From: Chloroflexota bacterium
GTDB lineage: Bacteria; Chloroflexota; Anaerolineae; Anaerolineales; Villigracilaceae
Assembly: GCA_016234495.1 (NCBI GenBank)
Contig: JACRBI010000038.1
Coordinates: 144,242 to 208,241 of the forward strand
Length of the DNA stretch: 64,000 nt
Direction of reading: 5' to 3'
Numbering within the stretch: position 1 is the stretch's first letter; every line of letters starts with the position of its first letter. Below the pieces are notes generated by a model. It was not told the origin of the DNA. It saw nothing but the letters and a program-made list of their open reading frames with translations, and did not search any database. Positions 51,772 to 60,641 of this stretch are shown here, piece by piece. The translations under genes and the position numbers were made by a program.

Positions 51772-52536
51772 ATGAAAGTTTTAAAGATCATTCTCGGATT
51801 GGTCGCGGCTGGTGTTTTGCTAGCAGGCGGCTTTGCGGCAGGGACATTCATCACCCAGAAACGAACTGCCAACATCCCCGCTCAGCAATTTGTCCAGCCG
51901 ACATTTGTTTGGCAACAACAAATCCAACCCACTGCAGTTCCTCAACAGCAATTTCAACCCACGATAGTTCCACAACAACCCCAGGCAACACCCGCCCCGC
52001 AGTCCACGCCACTTGCCATTCCACCGCAGGGACAGTGGGGACGAGGTGGATGGATGATGGATCCTCAGGGAGAATGGGAACACGGCTGGATGATGCAGCC
52101 CAACTATGCACCTCAAGGTCAACAAGGCTGGAGCATGCATGATGAGGATTATGAAAATGGGAATGGTATGCACGATGGGATGATGAACGGCTGGCAGACC
52201 AATCCCAACTTGTATCCTACGCAGACTGTCCCCAACACTTCGCCAAACTATCCCACCCCTTCCGCCTCTGTCTCATTCAGAAATAACGTTCAGCCCATCT
52301 TTGCAGCGCGTTGCATTGCCTGTCACGGCGGGACAAATGGCTTATCCCTCGATACATACGATAACGTTCTGAAGGGCAGCATAAACGGCGTAGTCGTCAT
52401 CCCTGGCGATGTGTACAACAGCCGCCTTGCCTATTATGTATATAGTGGTTACATGCCTTTTCGTAACGCACCGCTTACTTCAACCGAAATTCAAACCATT
52501 CTGGATTGGATTGCTTTGGGCGCTCCCAATAATTAA
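51772..52536 (+). CDS. Met/Gln-rich exported protein with cytochrome c-like heme site
   Basis: About 254 residues: signal anchor (residues 4-24), Gln/Pro/Thr repeats, a Met/Trp/Gly-rich stretch (GWMMDPQGEWEHGWMM, GMHDGMMNGW) and a C-terminal domain with CIACHGG, one heme c site of the kind seen in cytochromes fused to other domains. The Met-rich part could hold copper or silver. The ATG at 51772, after CAGGAGATGG, replaces the track start. It heads the operon ending in the histidine kinase. Confidence 0.82.
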   Translation: MKVLKIILGLVAAGVLLAGGFAAGTFITQKRTANIPAQQFVQPTFVWQQQIQPTAVPQQQFQPTIVPQQPQATPAPQSTPLAIPPQGQWGRGGWMMDPQGEWEHGWMMQPNYAPQGQQGWSMHDEDYENGNGMHDGMMNGWQTNPNLYPTQTVPNTSPNYPTPSASVSFRNNVQPIFAARCIACHGGTNGLSLDTYDNVLKGSINGVVVIPGDVYNSRLAYYVYSGYMPFRNAPLTSTEIQTILDWIALGAPNN

Positions 52537-52567
52537 TGAAAAATCTATTACGAAAGGAAATGATAAA

Positions 52568-52870
52568 ATGAAAAACGTTACACTCTGGATCGTGATCGGC
52601 GCAATTGCTCTTTTCGCCCTCGGCTTGTTTGGCGGTATGTTCATGCCCTTTGGATGGAACAACTCAGCAATCGGTTACGGCTGTGATGGTTGGAACGGCT
52701 ACGGTATGATAGGTAATCACGGTTTTATGCCCATGATGGGTGGATGGGGCATGATGCCTTTTGGTTTTCTCGGCATGGCGTTCATGTGGCTCGTACCACT
52801 CGGCGTTCTCGCTCTCATCGTCGGTGGAATTTTCTGGCTCGTTCGCACCCTGACGCAAAAACAGGCATGA
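52568..52870 (+). CDS. Met/Gly/Trp-rich membrane protein
   Basis: 100 residues, two helices with a loop containing GYGCDGWNGYGM and MPMMGGWGMM. Homologous to the middle of 13401 (GMAFMWL-PLGVLALI) but without a zinc ribbon. Met-rich loop suggests Cu(I)/Ag(I) binding outside the membrane. The ATG at 52568 follows AAAGGAAATG. The track start is 53 codons earlier. Confidence 0.8.
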   Translation: MKNVTLWIVIGAIALFALGLFGGMFMPFGWNNSAIGYGCDGWNGYGMIGNHGFMPMMGGWGMMPFGFLGMAFMWLVPLGVLALIVGGIFWLVRTLTQKQA

Positions 52871-52906
52871 CCATCTTGGTCGGGTGCGAGTAGCAGGAGA
52901 TTAATC

Positions 52907-53605
52907 TTGGCAGACAAAATTTTAATCGTAGAGGATGAAGCGCATATCACGCGCACCCTGCGTCTATACCTCGAACAGGCTGGCTACCAGGTTGTCATCA
53001 TTGCAGATGGCGCACAGGCAATGCCAGCCTTTCGGCATGAAAAACCCGATCTTGTCATTCTTGATCTTCACCTGCCGCATGTGGATGGCTGGGAGATTTG
53101 TCGCCAGATCCGCCGCGAGGGCGATACGCCCATCATTATGCTGACCGCCCGCAGTGAAGAGAGCGACAAATTAATCGGATTGGAACTGGGCGCGGATGAC
53201 TACGTCACCAAGCCGTTCAGTCCGCGTGAAGTGACGGCGCGGGTGCGCGTGGTCCTGCGCCGCAGTCATGGACAGGTGCAGCCGCCGCCCATCCTGCGCG
53301 CCGATACGCTTATTCTGGACCTCGAGGCGCATACTGCGGCAAAAGCCGATCAGTCACTTGACCTGACTCCCACCGAGTTCGATATCCTCGTTGCATTCAT
53401 GCGTCACCCTGGGCAGGCATTCACTCGACTGCAATTGGTGGAAGCCTCACAGGGTGTAGCCTATGAAGGGTACGAGCGCGTCATTGACCAGCACATCAAA
53501 AACCTGCGCGCCAAATTGGGTGACGATGCCCGTGCGCCGCGTTTTATCCAAACTGTATTCGGCGTGGGATATCGTTTCTCTGCAGAGTTCCGACATGATT
53601 CGTAG
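52907..53605 (+). CDS. OmpR/PhoB-family response regulator, TTG start
   Basis: 232 residues: receiver domain (IVEDE, LVILDLHLPHVDG with phosphoacceptor Asp, TARSEES, TKPFSPRE) and a winged-helix output domain (LTPTEFDILVAFMRHPGQAFTR ... VIDQHIKNLRAKLGDD...RFIQTVFGVGYRF). Start is a TTG preceded by CAGGAGA. Its kinase follows with an 11-base overlap. Likely responds to metal or envelope stress. Confidence 0.94.
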   Translation: MADKILIVEDEAHITRTLRLYLEQAGYQVVIIADGAQAMPAFRHEKPDLVILDLHLPHVDGWEICRQIRREGDTPIIMLTARSEESDKLIGLELGADDYVTKPFSPREVTARVRVVLRRSHGQVQPPPILRADTLILDLEAHTAAKADQSLDLTPTEFDILVAFMRHPGQAFTRLQLVEASQGVAYEGYERVIDQHIKNLRAKLGDDARAPRFIQTVFGVGYRFSAEFRHDS

Positions 53606-55055
53606 CCTGTGGCTTAAGTTGATGGGAGCTTTTCTGGTGATCGTATTGATCGGCGGCGGCATTGATACCTACCTGGTCAGCCGTTCAACGCGGACTCAAT
53701 TCAGTCAGTACATTGATCAAAACGGAAGAGTGTTCGCGCAACAACTTGCCCCAACCCTTGCCCAGTATTACAGCCGACAAGGAAACTGGCAGGGTGTGGA
53801 AAATCTGCTCAATAATCCCTGGGGTGGTTCCATGATGGGGGATGGCATGGGGATGATGGACGAAGGGGATTGGGGCATGTGGCAGGGCTGGGATGGTATG
53901 GAGACAAACGGCGGGATGGGTATGGGAGACTCCAATCCGTGGAACATGATGGGAATACGCCTCCTGCTTGCCGATACGCAGGGAACCATCATCGCGGATA
54001 GTGCCGCGCTGGATACGGGGAAGACCATTTCGTCGGCAGACCTCACGACGGGTGTACCCATCCTGGTTGGGAATCAACAGGTGGGAACGCTCCTGCCAGT
54101 CAGTGCAGGAACGAACGTATCGGGGGCGGCGGGAGAATTTGTCTCATCCGTCAATCAATCCACCTGGTTGGCGGGAGGAATTGCAGCCCTCGTCGCGTTC
54201 GTGCTCGGCTCGATCTTATTCTTCCAAATTGTATCCCCTGTTCAGAAGTTGACTTCCGCCGCACAAAAAATCGCCGCTGGTGACCTGAAACAACGGATTC
54301 CAAATCAGTCACAGGACGAGATCGGAATGCTGGCAACCGCGTTCAACCAAATGGCAGACTCGCTTTCGCAACATGAGGAACTGCGCCGCAATCTGATCGC
54401 CGATGTCGCGCACGAACTACGGACTCCGCTTACTGTAATTCAAGGCAATCTTGAAGCCATGCTGGATGGAGTCCTGCCGACCAGCCCGCAGGAGATCGCC
54501 ACCCTTCGTGATGAGACCGCATTGTTGACGCGTCTCGTTTCGGACTTGCGATTGCTCTCTTTGGCTGAGTCGGGTCAATTGAAACTGGAACACGTCAAGG
54601 CTAATCCAGCTGAACTGGTTGCGCGCGCCGTAGAACCTTTCCGTTTGCAGGCACAGTCCAGCAATGTGAAATTAAACCTCGAACTTGCTTCCAATTTCCC
54701 TCCGATTGAATTGGATGTTGATCGGATAACACAAGTTATACGGAACTTGTTGAGTAACGCCCTGCGTCACACGCCCGAAGGCGGGCAGGTAATAGTAACC
54801 TGCAAGAATGATACATCGCATCAATTGCTTATCACCGTATCCGATACGGGTGAGGGAATTTCGCATGCCGCTCTCCCTTATGTTTTTGATCGATTCTATC
54901 GCGCCGACAAATCCCGTTCGCGCGCCAGCGGCGGTTCGGGAATTGGACTGGCTATCGTCAAGCAATTGGTGGAGGCGCACGGAGGAACGGTGTGGGTGGA
55001 AAGCCAGCCAGGTCGGGGAGCGATATTTGGATTTACATTGCCCACAAAAGATTGA
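53595..55055 (+). CDS. histidine kinase with Met/Gly/Trp-rich sensor loop
   Basis: 486 residues: two helices (about 8-28 and 195-215) enclosing an extracytoplasmic domain with a Met/Gly/Trp-rich stretch (GGSMMGDGMGMMDEGDWGMW), HAMP, HisKA (phospho-His in LIADVAHELRTPL), HATPase (NLLSNALRHT, DTGEGI, GGSGIGLAIVKQL). The Met-rich sensor resembles the neighbouring Met-rich proteins, so sensing Cu(I) or Ag(I) is inferred. Start at ATG 53595 inside the RR end. Confidence 0.92.
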   Translation: MIRSLWLKLMGAFLVIVLIGGGIDTYLVSRSTRTQFSQYIDQNGRVFAQQLAPTLAQYYSRQGNWQGVENLLNNPWGGSMMGDGMGMMDEGDWGMWQGWDGMETNGGMGMGDSNPWNMMGIRLLLADTQGTIIADSAALDTGKTISSADLTTGVPILVGNQQVGTLLPVSAGTNVSGAAGEFVSSVNQSTWLAGGIAALVAFVLGSILFFQIVSPVQKLTSAAQKIAAGDLKQRIPNQSQDEIGMLATAFNQMADSLSQHEELRRNLIADVAHELRTPLTVIQGNLEAMLDGVLPTSPQEIATLRDETALLTRLVSDLRLLSLAESGQLKLEHVKANPAELVARAVEPFRLQAQSSNVKLNLELASNFPPIELDVDRITQVIRNLLSNALRHTPEGGQVIVTCKNDTSHQLLITVSDTGEGISHAALPYVFDRFYRADKSRSRASGGSGIGLAIVKQLVEAHGGTVWVESQPGRGAIFGFTLPTKD

Positions 55056-55085
55056 TGCACATATTTTCATTTATTGACCTTTGCC

Positions 55086-55140
55086 TTGACATTCGTTACT
55101 GATATTAGTATCATTCAATAGTTGAGCAATCATTCAACTA
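55086..55140 (+). promoter_or_regulatory. sigma70-like promoter with ArsR-type operator
   Basis: -35 TTGACA (55086), 17-base spacer, -10 TATCAT (55109), then inverted repeat TAGTTGA-N8-TCAACTA (55119-55140) over the expected start. It resembles SmtB/CadC-type TCAA...TTGA operators and probably binds the ArsR encoded downstream. Confidence 0.8.
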
Positions 55141-55171
55141 ATTTCGAGGCACAAGTAAAGGAAATAAAAAC

Positions 55172-55780
55172 ATGTTGGAATCAATCTTTGTTGTAGCACT
55201 ATTCCTACTTTATATGCTTCTTTGGAAAGTCAAGAAAATACAGCAGAAAAGAGTAACTGGCATAGATCCAGAGGTAATGGGAGAATCCACATCCAACGTT
55301 CAGCAATTCATGAGCCATTTTACGAATTTTCTGACCGTGTATGCAGGAATCGTGATCCTGATCCATGCAACCAATTTCCAATGGGAATCACTGTTCAGCC
55401 GTTATCCATTATTGTCTTCCGCAAAAGTAGATGTGATGGGTTTCTTTGTTGGCTTATTTGGTTTGTCAATTTGTCTGTATGCGCAGATCAAAATGGGATC
55501 ATCGTGGAGGGTGGGAATAGACGAAAAAGTAAAGACGCAACTCATCACGACCGGATTGTATAAATTCGTCAGAAATCCAACTTACCTCGGACTTTTTCTG
55601 CTCAATATCGGTGTCTGGTTGATCTGGCCCACGTGGACAGTCTTCCTGCTGAATATCCTGTTTATCCTTTTCCTGGAAATTCAGGTACGTTGTGAAGAGG
55701 ATTATTTATCATCAGTCCACGGAGTAGATTATGGCGAGTATAAAAAACGAACGAAGCGCTATGTGCCATTTATCTATTGA
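55172..55780 (+). CDS. isoprenylcysteine carboxyl methyltransferase-family protein, copy 2
   Basis: 202 residues, about five helices; GLYKFVRNPTYLGLFLLNIG ... VRCEEDYL ... VDYGEYKKRTKRYVPFIY is the ICMT-family end. S-adenosylmethionine-dependent methylation of a lipid or membrane component is inferred. It heads the SmtB-type metal operon. Relative of 18876. Confidence 0.82.
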   Translation: MLESIFVVALFLLYMLLWKVKKIQQKRVTGIDPEVMGESTSNVQQFMSHFTNFLTVYAGIVILIHATNFQWESLFSRYPLLSSAKVDVMGFFVGLFGLSICLYAQIKMGSSWRVGIDEKVKTQLITTGLYKFVRNPTYLGLFLLNIGVWLIWPTWTVFLLNILFILFLEIQVRCEEDYLSSVHGVDYGEYKKRTKRYVPFIY

Positions 55781-56100
55781 TCGTTCCAGTGGATACAACC
55801 ATGCATAAGACCACTGTCACACCAGAAATTGCATCCGACCTTGCTACTCTGTTCGATTCTTTAAGCGACCCGACACGCATTCTCATCATCAGCGCCTTGC
55901 TCAATGGGGAGGTTGGTGTCGGCGACTTGGTGGAGCGTCTGGGGTTGACCAAGTCCGCCGTCTCGCACCAATTGCGCGGACTGCGCGACAAGCGGCTTAT
56001 CCGCACCCGTAAACAGGGGCGCAACGTTTTTGTTTGCCTCGATGATGATCATGTGATCGAATTGTTCAAACGTGGTCTCGACCACGTCCTGCATGGCTGA
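55777..56100 (+). CDS. SmtB/ZiaR-like ArsR-family repressor
   Basis: 107 residues, very similar in layout to SmtB: VGDLVERLGLTKSAVSHQLRGLRDKRLI then an alpha-5 Zn site, DDDHVIELFKRGLDHVLH (Asp, His, and His 11 residues later, plus His). The alpha-3 Cys of CadC-type sensors is absent. So Zn/Co/Ni-type sensing is inferred. TTG at 55777 or ATG at 55801 may be the start. It precedes a P1B-4 ATPase. Confidence 0.9.
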   Translation: MIVPVDTTMHKTTVTPEIASDLATLFDSLSDPTRILIISALLNGEVGVGDLVERLGLTKSAVSHQLRGLRDKRLIRTRKQGRNVFVCLDDDHVIELFKRGLDHVLHG

Positions 56101-56101
56101 T

Positions 56102-56362
56102 ATGAAGAACACTGTTCAACGAGTTCTGCTAACACTCCTACTCCTCCTCATCCTGTTCGGGATGGTGGGGCATTGGGTGAGCTCAGCAAAAATCACGGCT
56201 CACGCTTCCAGTGAGTCGGTCTGTGTCATTCATGCGGGGATTCTGCTGCCAGAACAACCCAAACCCTCACAAAACAAACCCAATGTTTCCCTTCTGCCGC
56301 AGCCAGATCAGACGATCCCCTGGTGTTTGCGCGAAAATATTTCCCACCCGCCAACAATGTAG
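56102..56362 (+). CDS. small membrane-anchored hypothetical protein
   Basis: 86 residues starting at the ATG 56102, one helix (about 8-26), then a His/Cys-containing tail (SVCVIHAG and IPWCLREN). Family not recognised. It lies between the SmtB-like gene and the ATPase gene, so it is probably part of the same operon. Confidence 0.6.
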   Translation: MKNTVQRVLLTLLLLLILFGMVGHWVSSAKITAHASSESVCVIHAGILLPEQPKPSQNKPNVSLLPQPDQTIPWCLRENISHPPTM

Positions 56363-56450
56363 TTTCGACTTTTCTGCCTGTTGCCCTACCTGTTCAAGGC
56401 GAGGGCTATTAACCATTTCCCGTACCAGATAATAAACAAGGATATATCTT

Positions 56451-58793
56451 ATGGAAAAAACCATTGATCTCGAAATCCCGCTCTTAATGCCAGGCGTTGA
56501 AAATGATAAAGATGAATGCTTAAATCGTCTGGAAGAATCATTTAAAAATTACAAAGGAATCATCCGCGCGCATGTCGAGCGAGATAAATCCCCTGTGGAT
56601 TTGTGCATACACTATGATCCCAATTTGTTGACCCTCTCCGATGTCAAACGCCTCGCCGAACGCGCAGGCGCGCAGATCATCAACCGCTTCCATCACGAAT
56701 CAATCGCCGTCGAAGGCATGGACTGTTCAGATTGCGTGACCGTAATCGAGCATAGCGTGGGACGAATGGATGGCGTGCTGTCTGTCAACGTCAACTACCC
56801 CGCTGAAAAAATGTGGATCGAATACGATAGTCAAAAAGTAAATCGCGCCTCCATCGAGAAACGCGTCCGCTCACTGGGATATGAAATTCCCGTGGAAGGT
56901 TTTCGCAGTTGGTACAAGGAAAACCGTGAAATCGTATTCAGCCTGACGGCAGGTTTGCTCCTGCTCATTGGCTGGCTAGGTGAGACCTTTTTCGGTTTAC
57001 CAGTATTGATTGCCACAACTCTCTATATCACCGCCTATATCTTCGGCGGTTGGGATATTTCACAACACGCCTGGCACGCCATCAAAGAGAAACATTTCGA
57101 TACTGACCTGCTGATGGTTATGGCGGCGCTCGGCGCGGCATTCCTCGGTGAATTCGCCGAGGGTGCATTGTTGCTATTCCTCTTTAGTCTTGGTCACGCG
57201 CTGGAAGAACGCGCCCTAGACCGCGCCCGCGCCGCAGTCCGTGCGTTGGCGGACCTTGCGCCAAAAACCGCCCTCGTAAAACGTGACGGCAAGGAACAGG
57301 AACTCCCTGTTGAGTCATTGCAACTCGAAGATATTGTCATCGTCCGCCCTGGTGTGCGCATCCCTGTGGATGGAGTCATTCTGGATGGAAATTCTGGAGT
57401 TGACCAAGCCTCCGTCACGGGCGAGTCGCTTCCCGTTGATAAAGTCCCTGGTGATCAGGTTTTTGCAAGCACGGTCAATGGCGAAGGAGCGCTGGAAGTG
57501 AAGGTCTCGCGTCTTGCCAAAGACTCTACGCTCTCGCGCGTGATGAAAATGGTGGAAGAGGCGCAGGCGCAGAAATCGCCCACCCAACAAACGGTTGAAA
57601 GATTCGAGCGTGTCTTTGTTCCAGCAGTATTGGTTCTCACCGCGCTGGTTATCATTGTGCCACCCTTGTTCGGTTTCCCCTTCCGTGAATCATTCCTGCG
57701 TGCAATGACTCTCCTCGTTGCCGCCTCGCCTTGCGCGCTCGCGCTGGGCACACCTGCGACCATTCTCGCGGGTGTGGCGCAAGCCGCGCGTAATGGTGTG
57801 CTAGTGAAGGGTGGAGCGCATCTTGAAAACCTGGGACGCCTCAAAGCCATCGCCTTCGACAAGACGGGCACGGTGACTCATGGTAAGCCTGAGGTAACGG
57901 ATATCGTGGCGATTCAGGAATCGGGGAAGAAAGAGGCGGATGTATTATCCATCGCGGCTGGCGCGGAATCTCGGTCCGCCCATCCGCTTGCGCAAGCAAT
58001 TGTCCGCTCGGCTCGAACTCAGGGTGTGCCTGCTTCCGTTATGGACGAAGTCGAGTCGCTGACGGGACGCGGTTTGCGCGCTATCTCGAACGGCAAAACG
58101 ATCTGGATCGGCAATCGCAAATTGATGGATGAAGCGATGGTGACACTCTCTGCCGAAGCGCTTGAAAAGGCGGACTCGTTCCAACAGGCAGGCAAGACCC
58201 TGATGTGGATCGCCGAAGATAAAACCGTCATTGGAATCATTGCCCTCGCCGATACCTTGCGCCACGAAGCCGCGCCGACCATGAAAGCCCTCAAGCAAGC
58301 GGGTGTGGCTCATACCATCATGCTGACGGGTGACAATACGCGTTCTGCTTCTGCAATTGCCAAAGAAATTGGACTGACCGAGTTTCGCGCCGAACTCATG
58401 CCCGAAGATAAGTTAACCATCATTCGCGAGTTGGTAAAGGAATATGGTCAGGTCGCAATGATCGGCGACGGCGTGAACGACGCGCCCGCGCTGGCTAATG
58501 CAACGGTAGGAATCGCAATGGGCGGCGCGGGAACAGACGTTGCACTGGAAACCGCAGACGTCGCCTTAATGGGCGATGACCTTTCCAAGTTGCCTTTTGC
58601 GGTTGGTCTCGGTCGCGCTACACGCGCGATCATCATGCAGAACCTGTTCATCTCGCTCGGCGTGATCGCCTTTCTTGTTATCACCTCGTTGACAGGCATT
58701 GTCAGTATCGGCATTGCCATCATCTTCCACGAAGGTAGTACGCTGGTCGTTGTGGCGAACGCATTGAGATTGCTGGGTTATAAATCTGCATGA
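56451..58793 (+). CDS. P1B-4-type metal ATPase (SPC motif)
   Basis: 780 residues: a degenerate HMA-like region, a HMA domain with GMDCSDC, then helices with TM6 motif [44 protein letters not shown] and the last-helix motif FHEGSTLVVVANALRLL, typical of the P1B-4 group (Co, Zn, Fe, Cd). Preceded by an SmtB-like regulator with matching Zn/Co-type ligands, which supports a divalent rather than copper substrate. Confidence 0.94.
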   Translation: MEKTIDLEIPLLMPGVENDKDECLNRLEESFKNYKGIIRAHVERDKSPVDLCIHYDPNLLTLSDVKRLAERAGAQIINRFHHESIAVEGMDCSDCVTVIEHSVGRMDGVLSVNVNYPAEKMWIEYDSQKVNRASIEKRVRSLGYEIPVEGFRSWYKENREIVFSLTAGLLLLIGWLGETFFGLPVLIATTLYITAYIFGGWDISQHAWHAIKEKHFDTDLLMVMAALGAAFLGEFAEGALLLFLFSLGHALEERALDRARAAVRALADLAPKTALVKRDGKEQELPVESLQLEDIVIVRPGVRIPVDGVILDGNSGVDQASVTGESLPVDKVPGDQVFASTVNGEGALEVKVSRLAKDSTLSRVMKMVEEAQAQKSPTQQTVERFERVFVPAVLVLTALVIIVPPLFGFPFRESFLRAMTLLVAASPCALALGTPATILAGVAQAARNGVLVKGGAHLENLGRLKAIAFDKTGTVTHGKPEVTDIVAIQESGKKEADVLSIAAGAESRSAHPLAQAIVRSARTQGVPASVMDEVESLTGRGLRAISNGKTIWIGNRKLMDEAMVTLSAEALEKADSFQQAGKTLMWIAEDKTVIGIIALADTLRHEAAPTMKALKQAGVAHTIMLTGDNTRSASAIAKEIGLTEFRAELMPEDKLTIIRELVKEYGQVAMIGDGVNDAPALANATVGIAMGGAGTDVALETADVALMGDDLSKLPFAVGLGRATRAIIMQNLFISLGVIAFLVITSLTGIVSIGIAIIFHEGSTLVVVANALRLLGYKSA

Positions 58794-59122
58794 AATGGCA
58801 CTGGAGTCTGCTATTTGCGGGATTAGTTTTGTACCTCCTTGTTCTAATTCCAGGAATTCTGCCGCACTCCGTGGATGTTGCGGTAATGATTGCGTCAGGT
58901 ATCAGTCTGCTTTCCGTCGCCGTATTTGGGTTTGACACGGTCCATGTGGATAGAAACCTGGCTGTCCTGATGCTCATCTTGAATTTGATCATGCTCAGTG
59001 TGGGAATTTCACTGGCGCGACAGGGTCATGTTTATCTATTACTCCTGTTGTCTATGCCAGCCATCGGGCTTGGGATATTTGGCGCGCGAAATTTAACTGA
59101 TAAAAGAGAGAAACATGATTAA
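58790..59122 (+). CDS. polytopic small membrane protein
   Basis: 110 residues, about four hydrophobic segments, few charges. No motif recognised. Its start overlaps the ATPase stop by ATGA, and it ends overlapping the SCO1 gene by 8 bases. It may be a helper of the pump or of SCO1. Confidence 0.65.
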   Translation: MKWHWSLLFAGLVLYLLVLIPGILPHSVDVAVMIASGISLLSVAVFGFDTVHVDRNLAVLMLILNLIMLSVGISLARQGHVYLLLLLSMPAIGLGIFGARNLTDKREKHD

Positions 59123-59729
59123 AAAGAATCAGTATTTCCTGTTGTTTATCATGACAGCAGTTATTGCTTTGGGAGTTCTGGTTGAAGTCGTATTCAGGAG
59201 ACCCTATTCCTTTCATGGCACGGTAATCAACCCTCCGCTGCCTGTGACCGACTTTACCCTTCAAACCGCCAATAATGAGGCGTTTCGCCTAAGTGACCAA
59301 AAGGGCAAAATCGTTTTGCTCTTTTTTGGGTACACCAGTTGTCCCGATGTTTGTCCCGTCACTCTGGCAACCTTCAAACAGGTCTATGACAACCTGGGAG
59401 AGGATTCGCAAAAGGTCCGCTTCGTCATGATTACCGCCGACCCTGACCGCGATACACCTGATAAGGTTTCGGAGTATGTAGCGCGGTTCAGCCCTGAATT
59501 CATCGGGTTGAGCGGAAACCGTTCTGCTCTCGAACCTATTTGGAAACAGCTTGGGGTATTTGTTGAAAAACAGGATTCAGGCAGTGCGGCGGGGTATCTT
59601 GTAAGTCACACTTCGAGCGTATATGTGCTTGATCCGAATGGAAGTCTGCTTATGACATTTCCCTATGGTACAACCGAAATTGATATGGCGAATGATCTGG
59701 CTCAACTTTTGAAACAATCGAAACAGTAA
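59115..59729 (+). CDS. SCO1/SenC copper chaperone, membrane-anchored
   Basis: 204 residues: one helix at the N-terminus, then a thioredoxin-fold SCO domain with GYTSCPDVCPVTL (Cu-binding CxxxC), ITADPDRDTP, and the His in VSHTSSVYVL. SCO proteins load Cu into CuA sites. The two CuA proteins at 42374 and 44153 are possible clients. Probably cotranscribed with the PCuAC gene that follows 17 bases later. Confidence 0.94.
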   Translation: MIKKNQYFLLFIMTAVIALGVLVEVVFRRPYSFHGTVINPPLPVTDFTLQTANNEAFRLSDQKGKIVLLFFGYTSCPDVCPVTLATFKQVYDNLGEDSQKVRFVMITADPDRDTPDKVSEYVARFSPEFIGLSGNRSALEPIWKQLGVFVEKQDSGSAAGYLVSHTSSVYVLDPNGSLLMTFPYGTTEIDMANDLAQLLKQSKQ

Positions 59730-59746
59730 AATCCATAGGAGATAAA

Positions 59747-60181
59747 ATGAAAATAATCAAGTTGCTTTCTATTCTGGTGGCAGCAGTCTTGGCGACTAGC
59801 GCTTGTGGCGGTTCTTCAGGCGAATTAACCATTCAAGACGCCTGGGTGCGCCCCGCACGTGCAGGAGAAAACGGCGCGGCATACTTTGTCATTACAAACG
59901 GTACAACCGCGGACGACACACTGTTGAGCATCACATCCGAGATTGCCTCAGCCACCGAAGTTCACATGAGCATGGGAGATGCCAATGGCGTTATGTCCAT
60001 GCAAATGCAGGAGTCCGTCACATTGACTGCCAGGGACAAGGTGGAATTCAAACCAGGCGGACTGCATGTGATGTTCGTCAACTTGACGCGTGATTTGAAG
60101 GTGGGTGACACAATCCCACTCGTGTTGAATTTTGAAAATGCGGGAAGCCTAACGATTGATGTACCTGTGAAAGCTCCTTAA
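59747..60181 (+). CDS. PCuAC-type periplasmic copper chaperone
   Basis: 144 residues, lipoprotein signal (TSACG), one cupredoxin-like PCuAC domain with the His/Met copper motif (VHMSMGDANGVM and PGGLHVMFVNL). It passes Cu(I) to SCO1 or directly to CuA. Follows SCO1 with AGGAGATAAA upstream. Confidence 0.94.
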   Translation: MKIIKLLSILVAAVLATSACGGSSGELTIQDAWVRPARAGENGAAYFVITNGTTADDTLLSITSEIASATEVHMSMGDANGVMSMQMQESVTLTARDKVEFKPGGLHVMFVNLTRDLKVGDTIPLVLNFENAGSLTIDVPVKAP

Positions 60182-60251
60182 TCAGACTATTATGTATGGA
60201 ATTGCCATCAGCAGATATAATTTAAGCCAGATGACAAGTCAGCTCAATGAC

Positions 60252-60542
60252 ATGAAATTACACCAACGAATTCTCCTGGCAGCGACCTTGATCCTGTTTT
60301 TGTTTGGGTTGGCGGTACATTCCCTGCCTGCTTCCCCATGTGGATGCACATTCGTTGCGCAGGATGAAACCAGTGCTTCAAACTTGGACCTTTGTCTGGT
60401 CTGCCAGTTGCAAATTGGAATTTATACAACCTCTTGCCCGGTTTGTCCGATTCATGATGGCGCATTTCATATAAGCAACCTACTTGCCCTATATCCTCTG
60501 GAACGCGCCATTTCAATTTTGCATCCCCCCATCGCATCCTAA
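60252..60542 (+). CDS. small Cys-rich membrane-anchored hypothetical protein
   Basis: 96 residues: an N-terminal helix (about 8-24), then CGC, LCLVCQ and SCPVCP cysteine motifs. Family not recognised; the Cys pairs suggest metal or disulfide chemistry. Clear ribosome-binding site lacking, start uncertain (60231 or 60192 also possible). Confidence 0.5.
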   Translation: MKLHQRILLAATLILFLFGLAVHSLPASPCGCTFVAQDETSASNLDLCLVCQLQIGIYTTSCPVCPIHDGAFHISNLLALYPLERAISILHPPIAS

Positions 60543-60641
60543 CGCAAATGAATATCCCGCCAGAATCTCTGGCGTTTTCCGATGTCGAGTCTTTGAGTAC
60601 ATCGGATGGTTTTGCTTCGCAATTTAATACCTGGAGATAGT

